Source: Aquamicrobium sp. LC103 (GTDB lineage: Bacteria; Pseudomonadota; Alphaproteobacteria; Rhizobiales; Rhizobiaceae). From it: 64,000 nt of DNA. The translations under genes were made by a program, and so were the position numbers. The notes beneath the pieces were generated by a model. That model did no database searches. It saw only the letters and a list, made by a program, of their open reading frames with translations, and had not been told where the DNA came from. This document shows positions 43,506-52,210 of this stretch, in pieces. The DNA lies in contig NZ_LBCQ02000015.1 in NCBI RefSeq assembly GCF_001014615.2, positions 62,001 through 126,000 on the forward strand. Direction: 5' to 3'. Numbering within the stretch: position 1 is the first letter of the stretch; each line of letters begins with the position of its first letter.

Positions 43506-44660
43506 TCACAGCAGTCCACGCTGCGCAAGGTTGGTCATCAGTGCGCCGAGGCCGAAATCCCATTCGGGGCAGTTATCCGACCGGTCGACGACGTTGATTA
43601 GCCTGCCGAACCGCGGCGAGGAAATCTCCACCCGGTCGCCAATCTCGTGGGTGAAGCCGAGGCCCGGGCCGTGCCGGTCCTGGACGGGGGCAAACAGCGT
43701 GCCCAGGAAGAAAACCACGCCGTCTGGATATTGGTGATTCCGGTTCAGCAGTTGCGACACGAGCGCTTCGGGCGTACGGCTGATCGCCCGCATCTGGCTC
43801 ACACCTTCCATGCGGAAGCCGTCTTGGCCCTCGACCAGAAGCGAAACCTCCGCCTGCTTGACGTCGTCCAGGGTGAAACGATCGTCGAAGAGCCGAATGA
43901 ACGGACCGATTGCTGAGGACCCGTTGTTGTCCTTCGCCTTGGACAGCAACAGTGCGGAGCGTCCTTCGAAATCCCGCAGGTTGACGTCGTTGCCCAGCGT
44001 CGCTCCGACGATCTCCCCGCGAGACGTCACCGCCAATACGACCTCCGGCTCGGGATTGTTCCACTCGGATTTCGGGTGAATGCCGATCGCGGCACCACAT
44101 CCGACGCTCGACAGCGGTTGGGCCTTCGTGAAGATCTCCGCGTCGGGGCCGATTCCAACCTCCAGATATTGCGACCAGAGGCCCATGTCCTGCAGCAGCT
44201 TCTTGATCTCAGCGGCCTCCTGCGAGCCGGCCCGGACGTTCTTGAGACTGTCACCGAGCACGGGCGCAAGGCGTTTGCGAACCTCGCTGGCGCGGCCGGG
44301 ATCACCCTTGGCCTGTTCCTCGATCACCCGTTCCAGCATGCTGCCGGCGAAGGTGACACCCGCGGCCTTCACCGCCTGCAGATCGGTCGGCGCGAGCAAT
44401 TCGCCGACATCTCCCGACAGAAAGGCGTCCAGTTCCCCGAGATCGGAAAAACCCAGCGGATCGGCGATGTCGGCATGCAGCTCAGGTCGCTCCAGCACCT
44501 GGGAAAGGGTCGGCGCAAGCGTCGACAGATCACGCACGCGTCCCCGATGCAGCAGCACAGGACAGGGTCCGCCCGCCCGTGTCGACCATACTCTGCCCAG
44601 CAGCAACGCCCGTTCGGCGTCCTCAGGCAATATGAGCTCGCTCGTCAATTGGGCCGACAT
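43506..44660 (-). CDS. Fumarylacetoacetate hydrolase-family protein (keto-deoxy-acid dehydratase type)
   Basis: 384 residues. FAH-family metal residues lie in the WNNPEPEVVLAV segment and NDVNLRDFE region, with later VSQMRAISRTPEALVSQL and GDGV-like ends. Proteins of this length beside IlvD dehydratases and sugar-acid genes are typically 2-keto-3-deoxy-acid dehydratases (KdaD-like) rather than true fumarylacetoacetases. A role in a non-phosphorylative sugar-acid route is inferred; acylpyruvate hydrolase is the alternative. Confidence 0.82.
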   Translation of the reverse strand: MSAQLTSELILPEDAERALLLGRVWSTRAGGPCPVLLHRGRVRDLSTLAPTLSQVLERPELHADIADPLGFSDLGELDAFLSGDVGELLAPTDLQAVKAAGVTFAGSMLERVIEEQAKGDPGRASEVRKRLAPVLGDSLKNVRAGSQEAAEIKKLLQDMGLWSQYLEVGIGPDAEIFTKAQPLSSVGCGAAIGIHPKSEWNNPEPEVVLAVTSRGEIVGATLGNDVNLRDFEGRSALLLSKAKDNNGSSAIGPFIRLFDDRFTLDDVKQAEVSLLVEGQDGFRMEGVSQMRAISRTPEALVSQLLNRNHQYPDGVVFFLGTLFAPVQDRHGPGLGFTHEIGDRVEISSPRFGRLINVVDRSDNCPEWDFGLGALMTNLAQRGLL

Positions 44661-44762
44661 CGCGGTCCTCCTTGCTGGAATCGGTTTCAGACTGTGAGTT
44701 TAAGATCGGGATGGAGCAAGGCGCTCGGCAGGTTCTGGTAGCATACCGGCCGCCGCAGACAG

Positions 44763-45089
44763 TTACATGGTTACCGCCGAAGGCGGACTTTCCATGGACA
44801 ACTCGATCACTCGTTTGGCAGCGACATAGTCGCCAATGGCCGCATCGAAGGACAGGAAATGCGGTGCTCTTAGATGAGCGTCGAAGGCGGACTTGTCGCG
44901 ATAGACCTCATAGAGCACCACGCGCTCCTCGTCGTCGGCGCGCGACAACACGTCGAACACCAGACAACCCGGCTCGTCGGAAAGCGAGCTGCGTGCATTT
45001 TCCAGCATCAGCGGCATGAAGGCGGTGCGACAACCAGGCTTGAGATCGAACTCGACAAGTATGGTGTAATACGAAGCGTCTCTGGTCAT
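44763..45089 (-). CDS. ABM-domain protein (quinol monooxygenase-like)
   Basis: 108 residues of the antibiotic-biosynthesis-monooxygenase fold: YTILVEFDLKPGC, EPGCLVFDVL, VVLYEVYRDKSAFDAHLRAPHF. Start 45089 overlaps the TtuC-like gene stop (ATGA), so it is co-translated. The family (YgiN-like) includes quinol monooxygenases and cofactor-free small-molecule enzymes; the function in this operon is unknown. Confidence 0.8.
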   Translation of the reverse strand: MTRDASYYTILVEFDLKPGCRTAFMPLMLENARSSLSDEPGCLVFDVLSRADDEERVVLYEVYRDKSAFDAHLRAPHFLSFDAAIGDYVAAKRVIELSMESPPSAVTM

Positions 45090-46195
45090 CCCAACTCCTC
45101 GATGACTGCCCGCGTGATCTCTTTCGTGCCATCGCGGCCGCCGAACTCGAACGGCGTGATCCGGGCCGCATAGGCGCGGTCCACCGCGGCATCGAGAGCC
45201 TCGGCGGCGTCCTGTAGCGCCTGGTTGTCGCGCCGCGTTCCGAGCCATTCGAGCATCATCGAGGTCGAGAGGAGCATCGCGGTCGGATTAGCCTTGCCGC
45301 TTCCCGCAATATCCGGCGCGCTGCCGTGGCTCGGCTGGAACAGGCCGTGCTCATCGCCGATCTCTGCGCAGGGAGCCAGCCCCATGCTGCCGACGAGACC
45401 GCCGCCTATATCGGAGATGATGTCGCCGAACATGTTCTCCATGACGAGGACATCGAATTCCCAGGGCTTGCGCAGCAGATCGAGGGCGGTCGCGTCGATA
45501 TAGGCGTGATCCGCCTTCATAGTCGGGAAGCCGGCAGCGCGTTCGTCGAATATCTTGCGAAAGAAAGCCATCGCCACGAAGACGTTCGACTTGTCGACGC
45601 ATGTGACACGCCCGCTCCTGCCGCGCCTTTCCTGCCGCCGCTCGGCAAGGCGGAAGGCGAAGTCGAACAGCTTTTCGCTCGTCGCGCGAGTAATGACCAG
45701 CGTTTCCCTGGCTATCTGGTCGTTCTCGACGGTGCCCTTGCCGCGGGAATAGAATAGTCCTTCGGTGGACTCGCGGATGATGGCCAGATCTATGTCGGCC
45801 GCACGCGGATCGGCGAGCACGCTCGGTGTGCGCGGCAACCGGCGTACGGGCCGGACGCCGGCGTAAAGTTGGAACTCGCGGCGCATGTCGAGATGCGGCG
45901 CGATCTCGGTACCGTCGGGATAGCGGACATCCGGCAGGCCCATTGCGCCGAACAGAATCGCGTCCGCCTTGCGCGCAGCCTCGAAACTTTCATCGCTCAG
46001 CGCCACGCCCGTCCGACGGTACAAATCGGCACCGCCGTCGTGATATTCCATTTCCAGCTTGAAGCCGAAGCGTTTTTCCAACGCCGCGAGCACGTGCAGG
46101 GCGCTGTCCATGACTTCCACACCGATGCCGTCGCCCGGCATCATCGCGATCTTGATCTTTGACACTGTGAGTATCCTGTTGCTGCCCATGGGCAC
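45086..46195 (-). CDS. Tartrate/isopropylmalate-type dehydrogenase, second paralogue
   Basis: About 369 residues. MPGDGIGVEV, RESTEGLFYSRG, AYIDATALDLLRKPWEFDVLVMENMFGDIISD and SHGSAPDIAG are the beta-decarboxylating dehydrogenase motifs. The middle differs from the copy at 14335 (for example LDMRREFQLYAGVRPV), so the two are not recent duplicates. Start uncertain: ATG 46195 has no clear ribosome site, whereas a GTG at 46165 has AGGA 8 bases upstream. Probably oxidises a 2-hydroxy-dicarboxylate such as tartrate or malate. Confidence 0.82.
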   Translation of the reverse strand: MPMGSNRILTVSKIKIAMMPGDGIGVEVMDSALHVLAALEKRFGFKLEMEYHDGGADLYRRTGVALSDESFEAARKADAILFGAMGLPDVRYPDGTEIAPHLDMRREFQLYAGVRPVRRLPRTPSVLADPRAADIDLAIIRESTEGLFYSRGKGTVENDQIARETLVITRATSEKLFDFAFRLAERRQERRGRSGRVTCVDKSNVFVAMAFFRKIFDERAAGFPTMKADHAYIDATALDLLRKPWEFDVLVMENMFGDIISDIGGGLVGSMGLAPCAEIGDEHGLFQPSHGSAPDIAGSGKANPTAMLLSTSMMLEWLGTRRDNQALQDAAEALDAAVDRAYAARITPFEFGGRDGTKEITRAVIEELG

Positions 46196-46207
46196 TTCGT
46201 TCTGACC

Positions 46208-46915
46208 TTAGATTGCCGAGCGTATATGGGCGAAGCGAGGGTTCGCCTTGAACACGTCGTGCCTCGCCCCCCCTGCCCGCAACTCGGTCCCGATCTTCTT
46301 CTCGATGCGAAGAAGTTCCTCGGTGTCCTCCACGATCTGGCCGACCACCGCGGCGGGTATGACGACGACACCGTCACCGTCGCCCACGACATAGTCGCCG
46401 TCGCGGATCTCCACGCGCGCGCAGGTCTGACCCGGCAGACGCACCGTTTCGCCCGCCACGGTCTGGCGCCAGCGGCGCGCGCCGTTCACCGGCGTGATCG
46501 TGCGCTGCACGCACTGCAGGCCGAGCTCACGGATTTCATCGGCGTCGCGGATGGCGCCATCGGTCACGATGGCGGTGCAGCCGCGTTGCTGAAGGCTGTA
46601 GGCGACGAAGCCGCCGAGCAACGCACCGGCCTGAAAGTCACCCGCCTCGATCACCAGTACCGTCCCCGGACGCGTAATCCGTTCCATCGTATCGGCAGCC
46701 ACGGACGCCTTCTGCGTCCTGCCCTGCACGAACGGCTCACCCTTGAGACATGCGGCGCGCCCGGCGAACCGTTGCCCTGGAATCAGCGCGAACAGGTCGG
46801 AAGACAAGGCATGGTTGACCAGGCCGGCCTCATCGAGCACATCGCTGATCTGGCCGGTCTCCAGCACCGAGAGCCGCTCGAGGAAGGGGTCGTTCCTTTC
46901 GATCGTCATGATCAT
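46208..46915 (-). CDS. RraA-family protein (HMG aldolase/oxaloacetate decarboxylase type)
   Basis: 235 residues. RraA/4-hydroxy-4-methyl-2-oxoglutarate aldolase features: GRAACLKGEP, VIEAGDFQAGALLGGFVAYS, VTDGAIRDADEI with the catalytic Arg-Asp pair, and GDYVVGDGDGVVVIP. It overlaps Ldh2 by four bases. Enzyme members cleave 2-oxo-4-hydroxyacids or decarboxylate oxaloacetate, which fits an acid-catabolic operon better than the RNase-E-inhibitor role of RraA. Confidence 0.83.
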   Translation of the reverse strand: MIMTIERNDPFLERLSVLETGQISDVLDEAGLVNHALSSDLFALIPGQRFAGRAACLKGEPFVQGRTQKASVAADTMERITRPGTVLVIEAGDFQAGALLGGFVAYSLQQRGCTAIVTDGAIRDADEIRELGLQCVQRTITPVNGARRWRQTVAGETVRLPGQTCARVEIRDGDYVVGDGDGVVVIPAAVVGQIVEDTEELLRIEKKIGTELRAGGARHDVFKANPRFAHIRSAI

Positions 46916-47991
46916 CCCTCCAGCACGGCTGATGCGGCGATACCCAGCTGCCCTGCAACCGCGACAACCTCGTCGACGACGGACTTGCCGAGCACGATGC
47001 CTTCGGCGCGCTGCTTCTTTTCCTTGCGGAACTCGATCTCGCCCGGCATCAGGATTTCCTCGGTGCCAGGCGCAAGCTCGGACGCCTTCATGATGCGGAT
47101 GTATTCATCCATCCGCGCCTTGAAGGACGGTACGTCGACGAACGAGGCGATGTTGATGGCGATCACGAAGTGGCCGTTGCGCTGTGGCGTGTCGAGATCG
47201 TCGTAGAGATTGGTGAGTTCCTGGCCGAACTTGCCGCCCGTCAGCAGGCCGGAGAGGATTTCGCAAGCCAGTATCAGGCCCCACCCCTTGTGCCCGCCGA
47301 TCGGCAGAATCCAGCCGCCGTTCTTGACCCAGTTCGGGTCGTTGGTCGGTCGGCCCTCGGCGTCCACCAGCCAGCCGTCCGGCAACGACATGCCCTTCTC
47401 GGCATAATAGAGGATCTTGCCTCGCGAAGACATGCCGAGCGCGGCATCGAGCAGGATTGGCAGTTCCTTGTCCGTCGGGACGCCGATGGCGATCGGAAGC
47501 GGTCCGGTCAGCATCGTCTTGCCGCCCCACACCGGCATGATCGGCGAGCCGTTCGTCGTCGCGATGCCGATCATATCCTGATCTATCGCCTGTTTGACGT
47601 AGTAGGCGTTCTCGCCATTGTGGTTGGAGTTACGGATACCCACCGCCGCGATACCCGTCATCCGGGCCTTCGAAATGGCGATGTCCATCGCGTGTGCGGT
47701 CAGGACGGAGCCAAGTCCCTCACCGCCGTCGATCAACGTGGTGGCGGCAGTCTCCGCAACCACCGTGCCCTTGGAGTTGGCTTTGAAGCCACCCTGCTGA
47801 AGGCGCCGGATATAGACGGGCAACCGGAGCACGCCGTGCGAGTTCATTCCGCGCGCATCCGCCGACACCAGCGACCCCGCAACGATCCTGCCATCGTCCG
47901 CCGAAACGCCAGCCTTTTCGAGCATAGCCGTTATTAGTGTTTCGAGACGTTCCGCGTCGACAAGGTATGAACCGTCGTCAAGTGTTTTCAT
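46912..47991 (-). CDS. Malate/lactate dehydrogenase (Ldh2 family)
   Basis: 359 residues of the NADH-dependent Ldh2/YlbC/YiaK family. ADARGMNSHGVLRLPVY near the N-terminus, GIRNSNHNGENAYYV, WGGKTMLTGPLPIAIG and GGHKGWGLILACEILSG are conserved. AAGGAA lies 7 bases before the ATG at 47991; the open frame beyond it is arginine-rich and not credible. Family substrates are (S)-malate, lactate, ureidoglycolate or 2,3-diketogulonate. First enzyme gene after the TRAP transporter, so it likely oxidises the imported hydroxy acid. Confidence 0.85.
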   Translation of the reverse strand: MKTLDDGSYLVDAERLETLITAMLEKAGVSADDGRIVAGSLVSADARGMNSHGVLRLPVYIRRLQQGGFKANSKGTVVAETAATTLIDGGEGLGSVLTAHAMDIAISKARMTGIAAVGIRNSNHNGENAYYVKQAIDQDMIGIATTNGSPIMPVWGGKTMLTGPLPIAIGVPTDKELPILLDAALGMSSRGKILYYAEKGMSLPDGWLVDAEGRPTNDPNWVKNGGWILPIGGHKGWGLILACEILSGLLTGGKFGQELTNLYDDLDTPQRNGHFVIAINIASFVDVPSFKARMDEYIRIMKASELAPGTEEILMPGEIEFRKEKKQRAEGIVLGKSVVDEVVAVAGQLGIAASAVLEG

Positions 47992-48026
47992 GAGAATTTC
48001 CTTTCGAAATGAATCGGCGGCGGCCC

Positions 48027-49307
48027 TTATTGCGAGCCGAGAACGAGGTTCGGGAGCCAGAGTGAAATCTGGGGGAAGAGCGTCAGGATGAGCACCACCG
48101 CGCAACCGGCCAGAAAGAACGGGAACGTGGCCACGGCGCCGCGTTCCAGCGAGATGTTTCCGATCTTGGAGGCAATGGCGAGAACGATGCCCACGGGCGG
48201 GGTCAGAAGGCCGAGGCAAAGATTGGCCGTAACGATCACACCGAAATGAACCGGGTCGATGCCAAGCTGCTGCGAGACTGGGAACAGTATCGGCAACACC
48301 ATGATCTTGGCTGCGTTCACCTCCATGAAGGTGCCGAGAATCAGCAGGACCAGATTTACGAGAAGCAGAAACGCAATCGGCGTGTCGGCGATCGAAAGGA
48401 TCCAGTTGGCCATGGCTTCAGGCGTCCGGGTGTAGGCCAGGACCCATGCAAACAGTGAAGCCGCACCGATGATGATCATGACCACGGCGGTAGACTGGAT
48501 CGTGGAGCGCAATGCCTGGAGAAACGTCTGAAGCGTCATCTCGCGATAGATGATACCGACGCCGAGTGCGTAGACGACGGCAATTGCAGCAGCTTCAGTA
48601 ACGGTGAAGACGCCCATGCGAATGCCGATGAGGATGAATATCGGCAGCACCAGCGCGAATGCCGCCCCCCGCGCGGCGGAGAAAACCTCCCTCGCCGGCG
48701 CCGGCGGCAGGATCGGCATGTCATCGCGCAGGGCTTTCCAGACCACCACGGCAACAAGGGCCAAAGCCCAAATGGCAGAAGGAACGATGGCGGCAAGGAA
48801 TAACCGCATGATCGAGGTGTCGGTCAGGAAACCGTAGAGGATCCAGGCGATCGACGGCGGGATCATCGGCGACAGCGGGGCCGAGGCAGCTGTTACGCCG
48901 ACGGAGAATGCTGCCGTATAACCTGAACGGACCATCGCCGGGATGAAGGTGCGCCCAAGTGCGCTGGCATCGGCAACGGCAGAACCGGAGATTCCGCCAA
49001 ACAGGACTGAGGCAAGGACGTTCGAAAGAGCCAATCCGCCTCGAAACCTGCCGACAAGGGCATTGGCAAAACGCACCAGGCGATCGCTCAGGCCGCCAAG
49101 GCTGATCAGCGCACCGGTGAAAAGAAAGAACGGAATGGCAAGCAGCGAAAAACTGTCCAACCCGGCGAACACGCGCTGAGGGATGATCAGCGGATTGATG
49201 CTGGCCCCGAAGAAGATGGCCAGGGAACTCGATACGATAATGGCAAAGCCGATCGGCAGGCCGATGACCATCAGCGCCGTGAAGGAAATGGCGAGAATCG
49301 TGAGCAT
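48027..49307 (-). CDS. dctM: TRAP transporter large permease DctM
   Basis: 426 residues, about 12 hydrophobic segments. LPIGFAIIVSSSLAIFFG, SLLAIPFFLFTGALI, the SGSAVADASALG segment typical of the transport domain, and the C-terminal GLLTPPVGIVLAI match DctM. The start at 49307 avoids overlap with DctQ (stop 49315). Sodium-driven import together with DctP and DctQ. Confidence 0.9.
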   Translation of the reverse strand: MLTILAISFTALMVIGLPIGFAIIVSSSLAIFFGASINPLIIPQRVFAGLDSFSLLAIPFFLFTGALISLGGLSDRLVRFANALVGRFRGGLALSNVLASVLFGGISGSAVADASALGRTFIPAMVRSGYTAAFSVGVTAASAPLSPMIPPSIAWILYGFLTDTSIMRLFLAAIVPSAIWALALVAVVVWKALRDDMPILPPAPAREVFSAARGAAFALVLPIFILIGIRMGVFTVTEAAAIAVVYALGVGIIYREMTLQTFLQALRSTIQSTAVVMIIIGAASLFAWVLAYTRTPEAMANWILSIADTPIAFLLLVNLVLLILGTFMEVNAAKIMVLPILFPVSQQLGIDPVHFGVIVTANLCLGLLTPPVGIVLAIASKIGNISLERGAVATFPFFLAGCAVVLILTLFPQISLWLPNLVLGSQ

Positions 49308-49314
49308 GATGGCC

Positions 49315-49776
49315 TCAAGCCTTTGGTCCGGCGATGCGCCGGGCAACGAGAAAGAACGCGATCAGAGCGGCGCCGATGGGTATGGCGGCGTAGGCGTAGC
49401 TCATCTGGAGGCCGAGGCCCGTCGCGGTGCGGCGCGCGCCAGATACGGCGAAGCCGTAGCCGTAGTAGGCAAGGCCGCCTGCCATGGCGATCACGATGAC
49501 ATCGCGCAGCCAGCCGAAGAAGCGCTGCCAGGACTCAGGCAAGATGTCGACGAAGATCGTCACCGCGACGTGGCCGCCATGTTCGAGCACATAGGCGCTG
49601 CCGAGCATGGTGACCCACACGACGAGGAAACGCGCGAGTTCTTCCGACCAGATGGTCGGGGACGCGAAGAAGTAACGTGCGATGACCTGCCAGACGATCG
49701 CCGCCACCATGGTCAGGAAAAGCGCGATCAGAAGCTTGTCGAGCACGCTCTCGACAATTCCGAGTAACTTGTTCAT
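49315..49776 (-). CDS. dctQ: TRAP transporter small permease DctQ
   Basis: 153 residues with four membrane helices: LIALFLTMVAAIVWQVIARYFF, then WSEELARFLVVWVTMLGSAYV, the DctQ core, then VIVIAMAGGLAYYGYGF and the C-terminal AAIPIGAALIAFFLVARRI. It sits between DctP and DctM in the usual order. The frame is open to 49821 but ATG 49776 gives the normal DctQ start. Confidence 0.87.
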   Translation of the reverse strand: MNKLLGIVESVLDKLLIALFLTMVAAIVWQVIARYFFASPTIWSEELARFLVVWVTMLGSAYVLEHGGHVAVTIFVDILPESWQRFFGWLRDVIVIAMAGGLAYYGYGFAVSGARRTATGLGLQMSYAYAAIPIGAALIAFFLVARRIAGPKA

Positions 49777-49876
49777 GGAGATTGGGTCCTGGTGAAGGAA
49801 GCCGACGGGCAATCGCCACAAGGCGGCCGTCAGCTCCTGGAAGCTGGTTGCGTCAAATCACGAGGCGAAACGCGGT

Positions 49877-50863
49877 TCAGTCTTCACCGGCTCTCTGGAA
49901 GCGGTCGATCCATTCCTGGAAATCCGCAGGGTAGTTGGCCTTCATCGGCTCCAGCCGAGCACGAAACGCTTCCACGTCGGGGCGAATGATCTCGACCCCC
50001 CGTTCGGTCAGATAGTCCTCATAGGTGACGATGAGCTTCTGCATCTGCTCGCTGCCCCATTTCATGGCAGCCTCGCCTTCCTCAATGAGGATTTGCTGGA
50101 CCTCCTCGGGGAGTCCCCGGAAGTATGCGGAGTCGAAAATGAACGTGTAGTACGCGTTCACATGGCCGGTCATGATCACATACGGCACGGCCTCATAGTA
50201 TTTCGAGCGTATCTGCGCCTCGAGCGGATTCTCGGCGCCGTCGATAATGCCCTGCTGCATCGCCGTGTAGACTTCGAGGCTGGGCATCGGTGTCGGGCTG
50301 GCGCCAAGCGCTGTCCATGTGTCGCGGAAGATTTGCTGGTTCGGCACGCGCAGTTTCAGCCCGGCCAGGTCGTCCACGCTCTCGATGCGTTTGTTGACCG
50401 CCATCTCGCGCGGTCCGCGAAAACCCGCGCCCACCAGTTTGAAGCCGGATCTTTCCTCCAATTCGTCATGAAAGGCCTTGCCGACATCCGTCTTTTCGGT
50501 GACGACCCTGAAGTGCTCGTAGTCGCGAATGAGATAAGGATATGAACCGAGACCCGCGAGAGGCTCGTAATTGTCCAGGTGGCCGACTTCCTGAATGACG
50601 ATATTGGTGGTGCCGAACTGCAGCGCCTCAATGGTTTCCTCGGCGCTACCGAGCACGCCCGAGTAGGACATTTGGATGATCACGTCGCCACCCGTCCGCT
50701 CCGCGACTTTCTCGGCGTACCGGTCACCTACCTTGGACCAGATGTTGTCTGGTGGAGCGATCGTGGCCGCCTGCAGCGTGATTGACTGGGCTACGGCGTG
50801 GCCCGAAGCGAGCATCGTCAGCAGGCCAACAAGCGCCGGCATTGCGGAACGGTGAAATTTCAT
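49877..50863 (-). CDS. dctP: TRAP transporter substrate-binding protein DctP
   Basis: 328 residues with signal peptide (MKFHRSAMPALVGLLTMLASGHAVAQ). GFRGPREMAVNKRIESVDDLAGLKLRVP includes the arginine that usually binds the ligand carboxylate, and AMQQGIIDGAENP is the DctP signature. It binds an organic acid, in line with the downstream hydroxy-acid enzymes. First gene of the operon, divergent from LacI. Confidence 0.9.
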   Translation of the reverse strand: MKFHRSAMPALVGLLTMLASGHAVAQSITLQAATIAPPDNIWSKVGDRYAEKVAERTGGDVIIQMSYSGVLGSAEETIEALQFGTTNIVIQEVGHLDNYEPLAGLGSYPYLIRDYEHFRVVTEKTDVGKAFHDELEERSGFKLVGAGFRGPREMAVNKRIESVDDLAGLKLRVPNQQIFRDTWTALGASPTPMPSLEVYTAMQQGIIDGAENPLEAQIRSKYYEAVPYVIMTGHVNAYYTFIFDSAYFRGLPEEVQQILIEEGEAAMKWGSEQMQKLIVTYEDYLTERGVEIIRPDVEAFRARLEPMKANYPADFQEWIDRFQRAGED

Positions 50864-50929
50864 GGTGATCCCTCCCTAGAATCATTGACGAGCGAAGCCT
50901 GATGGCTCAAAACAACCATCGATGATCAG

Positions 50930-50951
50930 CGCTAACATTCCAGTGTTAGCG
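50930..50951. promoter_or_regulatory. Palindromic operator between dctP and lacI-type gene
   Basis: CGCTAACA and TGTTAGCG are perfect 8-base inverted arms around a six-base core, midway between the divergent genes (67 bases from dctP, 39 from the regulator). The TGTTAGCG arm resembles LacI-family half-sites. A single operator could control both directions. Confidence 0.55.
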
Positions 50952-50990
50952 TCTATCATAAACTAATGTCAATGCATTCGGAGCGCTATT

Positions 50991-52034
50991 TTGACAGGTG
51001 ACACGACGATAAGGCGCCAGCCCCGCGCGACAGCCAAACAAGCGAGCATGGCCGACGTGGCCCAGGCCGCGGGTGTTTCAATGATCACGGTGTCCCGCAT
51101 GTTGCGCCAACCGGACGTCGTCGCCGAGGCAACCCGCCTGCGCATTGAGAAGGCGATGACCGAGGTCGGATATGTTCCCAACCTCATCGCCGGCGGCCTC
51201 GCCGCCACGCACACCCAACTGGTCGCCGCCATTGTGCCATACATCCATCATGGCGTCTTCGCCGACGCGGTGCAGGGGCTTTCCGATACACTCAATGCGC
51301 GGGGCTATTGCGTGCTGCTCGGCAATTCCGGCGGCTCGACCGACAATGAGGAGACGATCGTGCGCGCACTGCTAGGGCATCGGCCGGCCGGGCTGGTGAT
51401 ACAGGGAGCAAACCACACCGAGCAGACGCGGCGGCTGCTAACGCGCGCAAGCATCCCTGTCGTCGAGATGGGGACCTTACCGGAAGACCCCATCGACATG
51501 AGCGTCGGTTATTCCAATACGGCTGCCGCCGTCACGGTGATCGATCATTTCGTGGGCACGGGCCGTCGCCGCATCGGCTTCATTGGCCATGCGTCTCAAA
51601 ACAACGACCGGCACCGCCAACGCATGAAAGGCTATCGCCAGGGCCTGGAGAAGGCGTCGCTGCCGTTTGATCCGTCGCTTCTCGACGAGGCCGAATTCTC
51701 GATAGCCGACGGGACCGCCGCCTTCGTGCGGCTTCTGGAGCGCTCGCCGGACATGGACGCGGTATTCTGTTCCTCCGACCTGTGGGCGGCGGGAGCAGTT
51801 TTCGAATGCCAGCGCCGAGGCATCGCCATTCCCGGACGAATGTCGATCTGCGGCTTCAACGATCAGGAGATCGCAAGCCAGATGAACCCCCAACTGACGA
51901 CCATTCGTGTTCGCCGCGAAGAGATCGGGGCGATAGCCGCGGACATGATTCTCACCCGGCTCGCCGGCGAAGAACCGGCAAGTACCCAGGTCGATGTCAA
52001 CTACGAGTTCGTGATCCGGGGAACCACCGGCTGA
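50991..52034 (+). CDS. LacI-family transcriptional regulator (TTG start)
   Basis: About 347 residues. The LacI headpiece (ASMADVAQAAGVSMITVSRMLRQPDVVAEATRLRIEKAMTEVGYVPN) begins near residue 20, followed by a complete periplasmic-binding-like effector domain ending in VNYEFVIRGTTG. The start is TTG at 50991 with GGAG about 8 bases upstream. Likely represses the divergent TRAP/acid operon until the substrate or an intermediate is present. Confidence 0.86.
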   Translation: MTGDTTIRRQPRATAKQASMADVAQAAGVSMITVSRMLRQPDVVAEATRLRIEKAMTEVGYVPNLIAGGLAATHTQLVAAIVPYIHHGVFADAVQGLSDTLNARGYCVLLGNSGGSTDNEETIVRALLGHRPAGLVIQGANHTEQTRRLLTRASIPVVEMGTLPEDPIDMSVGYSNTAAAVTVIDHFVGTGRRRIGFIGHASQNNDRHRQRMKGYRQGLEKASLPFDPSLLDEAEFSIADGTAAFVRLLERSPDMDAVFCSSDLWAAGAVFECQRRGIAIPGRMSICGFNDQEIASQMNPQLTTIRVRREEIGAIAADMILTRLAGEEPASTQVDVNYEFVIRGTTG

Positions 52035-52210
52035 GGTCCGCCTGTCGCCAAGGCCCTTATCGTCGCACTTCGGCGAGAACCCACATACTGCCGTCCTCGA
52101 CTTAAAATCCACATGTTGCGGATTGGCTACGACTTGAATTGGCGCTGCGGGTTTGCAGCAGACTTGTTTTTCTTGTTAAACATTTCTGCATCGATGGAGA
52201 GGAGCGTCTG

